Part shown: positions 12,675-13,267 of the stretch, piece after piece
Position numbering within the stretch: the first letter of the stretch is position 1
Layout of the letters: every line of letters starts with the position of its first letter
NCBI GenBank assembly: GCA_013824905.1
Contig: PNOO01000047.1
Location: 1-13,267, forward strand
Length of the DNA: 13,267 bases
Reading direction: 5' to 3'
Source of the DNA: Syntrophus sp. (in: bacteria)
Lineage (GTDB): Bacteria > Desulfobacterota > Syntrophia > Syntrophales > UBA5619
Program-made: the position numbers and the translations under genes
Notes under the pieces: model-generated
The model's input: only the letters and a program-made list of their open reading frames with translations
Database searches by the model: none
What the model was told of the DNA's origin: nothing

Positions 12675-13267
12675 TCATCGGTTCCCTGGTTTATGGGATC
12701 CTCCCGCAGAAGAACCCGCTTCGGGGCGGGATGATTCATTTTGGTACCACGCGATGGTTTTTGTCAGGCCTGTGCGGAAATCGGTTCGCGCCCGGAAGCC
12801 GAATTCCTGAAAGGCGCGGGTCGTATCGAGCATCCGCCGGGGCTGGCCGTCGGGTTTGGTCGTGTCCCAGACGATGCGGCCCTTAAAGCCGGTCAATTCC
12901 ACGATGAGGGTCACCAGATCCAGGATGGAGATCTCGAAACCGGCGCCGATGTTGACGGGATCGGACTTGTCGTATTTTTCCGTTGCAAGAATGATCGCCT
13001 CCGCGGCGTCCTCCACGTAGAAGAATTCCCTCGTCGCGTCGCCCGTTCCCCAGACGACGATCTCCTCATCGCCCTGCCGCATGGCGTCGACGCACTTCTT
13101 GATCAGGGCGGGGATCACATGGGAGGAGCGAGGATCGAAGTTGTCGCCGGGGCCATAGAGATTCACCGGGAGGAGGAATATGGAATTGAAGCCGTACTGC
13201 TGCCGGTAAGACTGGGACTGGACGAGCATCATTTTCTTGGCGAGGCCATAAGGGGCGTTGGTCTCTT
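12675..13267 (-). CDS. fcl: GDP-L-fucose synthase, C-terminal part (runs off right edge)
   Basis: About 197 codons of the C-terminal part of an NAD(P)-dependent epimerase/dehydratase. The frame at the right edge reads ETNAPYGLAKKMMLVQSQ, giving the catalytic Y-x-x-x-K pair. It continues QQYGFNSIFLLPVNLYGPGDN, then HVIPALIKKC, VVWGTGDATREFFYVEDAAE, and IGAGFEISILDL, which closely match GDP-L-fucose synthases that convert GDP-4-keto-6-deoxymannose to GDP-L-fucose using NADPH. The coenzyme-binding N-terminus is outside the window. The last 20 residues (ESSRPEAGSSAGGSHKPGN...) are a low-complexity tail beyond the usual end at TIAWY. It is convergent with the thiamine-binding-type gene and probably belongs to a polysaccharide sugar-nucleotide cluster to the right. 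Confidence 0.9.
   Translation of the reverse strand, partial: ETNAPYGLAKKMMLVQSQSYRQQYGFNSIFLLPVNLYGPGDNFDPRSSHVIPALIKKCVDAMRQGDEEIVVWGTGDATREFFYVEDAAEAIILATEKYDKSDPVNIGAGFEISILDLVTLIVELTGFKGRIVWDTTKPDGQPRRMLDTTRAFQEFGFRARTDFRTGLTKTIAWYQNESSRPEAGSSAGGSHKPGNR

Overview
The window looks like part of the chromosome of an anaerobic or facultatively anaerobic Gram-negative bacterium, most likely Desulfobacterota-like. This is inferred from the gene content: a DUF362 protein with two [4Fe-4S] motifs, an iron-type alcohol dehydrogenase, periplasmic CcdA/TlpA thiol-redox genes, a Tat-exported binding protein and GDP-fucose synthesis. Base composition is fairly GC-rich, and strong AGGAGG-type ribosome binding sites precede several genes. 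No rRNA, tRNA, CRISPR array or transposase was seen.

Region 1 (1-9125, all minus strand) reads as one uptake and catabolism locus. In transcription order it has a LacI-family regulator, a Tat-exported branched-chain-amino-acid-type binding protein, two permeases (LivH, LivM), two ATPases (LivG, LivF), a metallo-beta-lactamase-fold hydrolase of the AHL-lactonase family, a Tm-1-like/UPF0261 protein, a KynB-like cyclase, and the first 44 codons of an iron-containing alcohol dehydrogenase that runs off the left edge. The transporter would import a small carboxylated or amide/lactone-like compound. The two metal hydrolases could open or cleave it, and the dehydrogenase could oxidise or reduce a product. 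The substrate cannot be read from sequence.

Region 2 (9126-9732) is a 607-bp non-coding divergent region. It holds a perfect 14-bp CpG-centred palindrome just before the lacI-type start, a good candidate for an autoregulatory operator. It also holds a decayed, frameshifted copy of the binding-protein leader and Tat signal-peptide region. This is evidence that the binding-protein gene was once duplicated here and one copy was lost.

Region 3 (9733-12667, plus strand) carries a DUF362/ferredoxin protein, a CcdA/DsbD-type membrane thiol transporter, a TlpA/ResA-like thioredoxin with an extra C-terminal CxxC, and an MTH1187-family thiamine-binding-type protein. The CcdA and TlpA pair likely carries reductant across the membrane to the periplasm.

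Region 4 (12675-13267, minus strand) is the C-terminal part of a GDP-L-fucose synthase, convergent with the previous gene and probably the end of a surface-polysaccharide sugar locus.

Points most worth a second look are the binding-protein relic, the palindromic operator, an A8 homopolymer at the end of the UPF0261 gene whose length decides where the protein stops, and the 28-bp palindrome between the binding-protein and livH genes.
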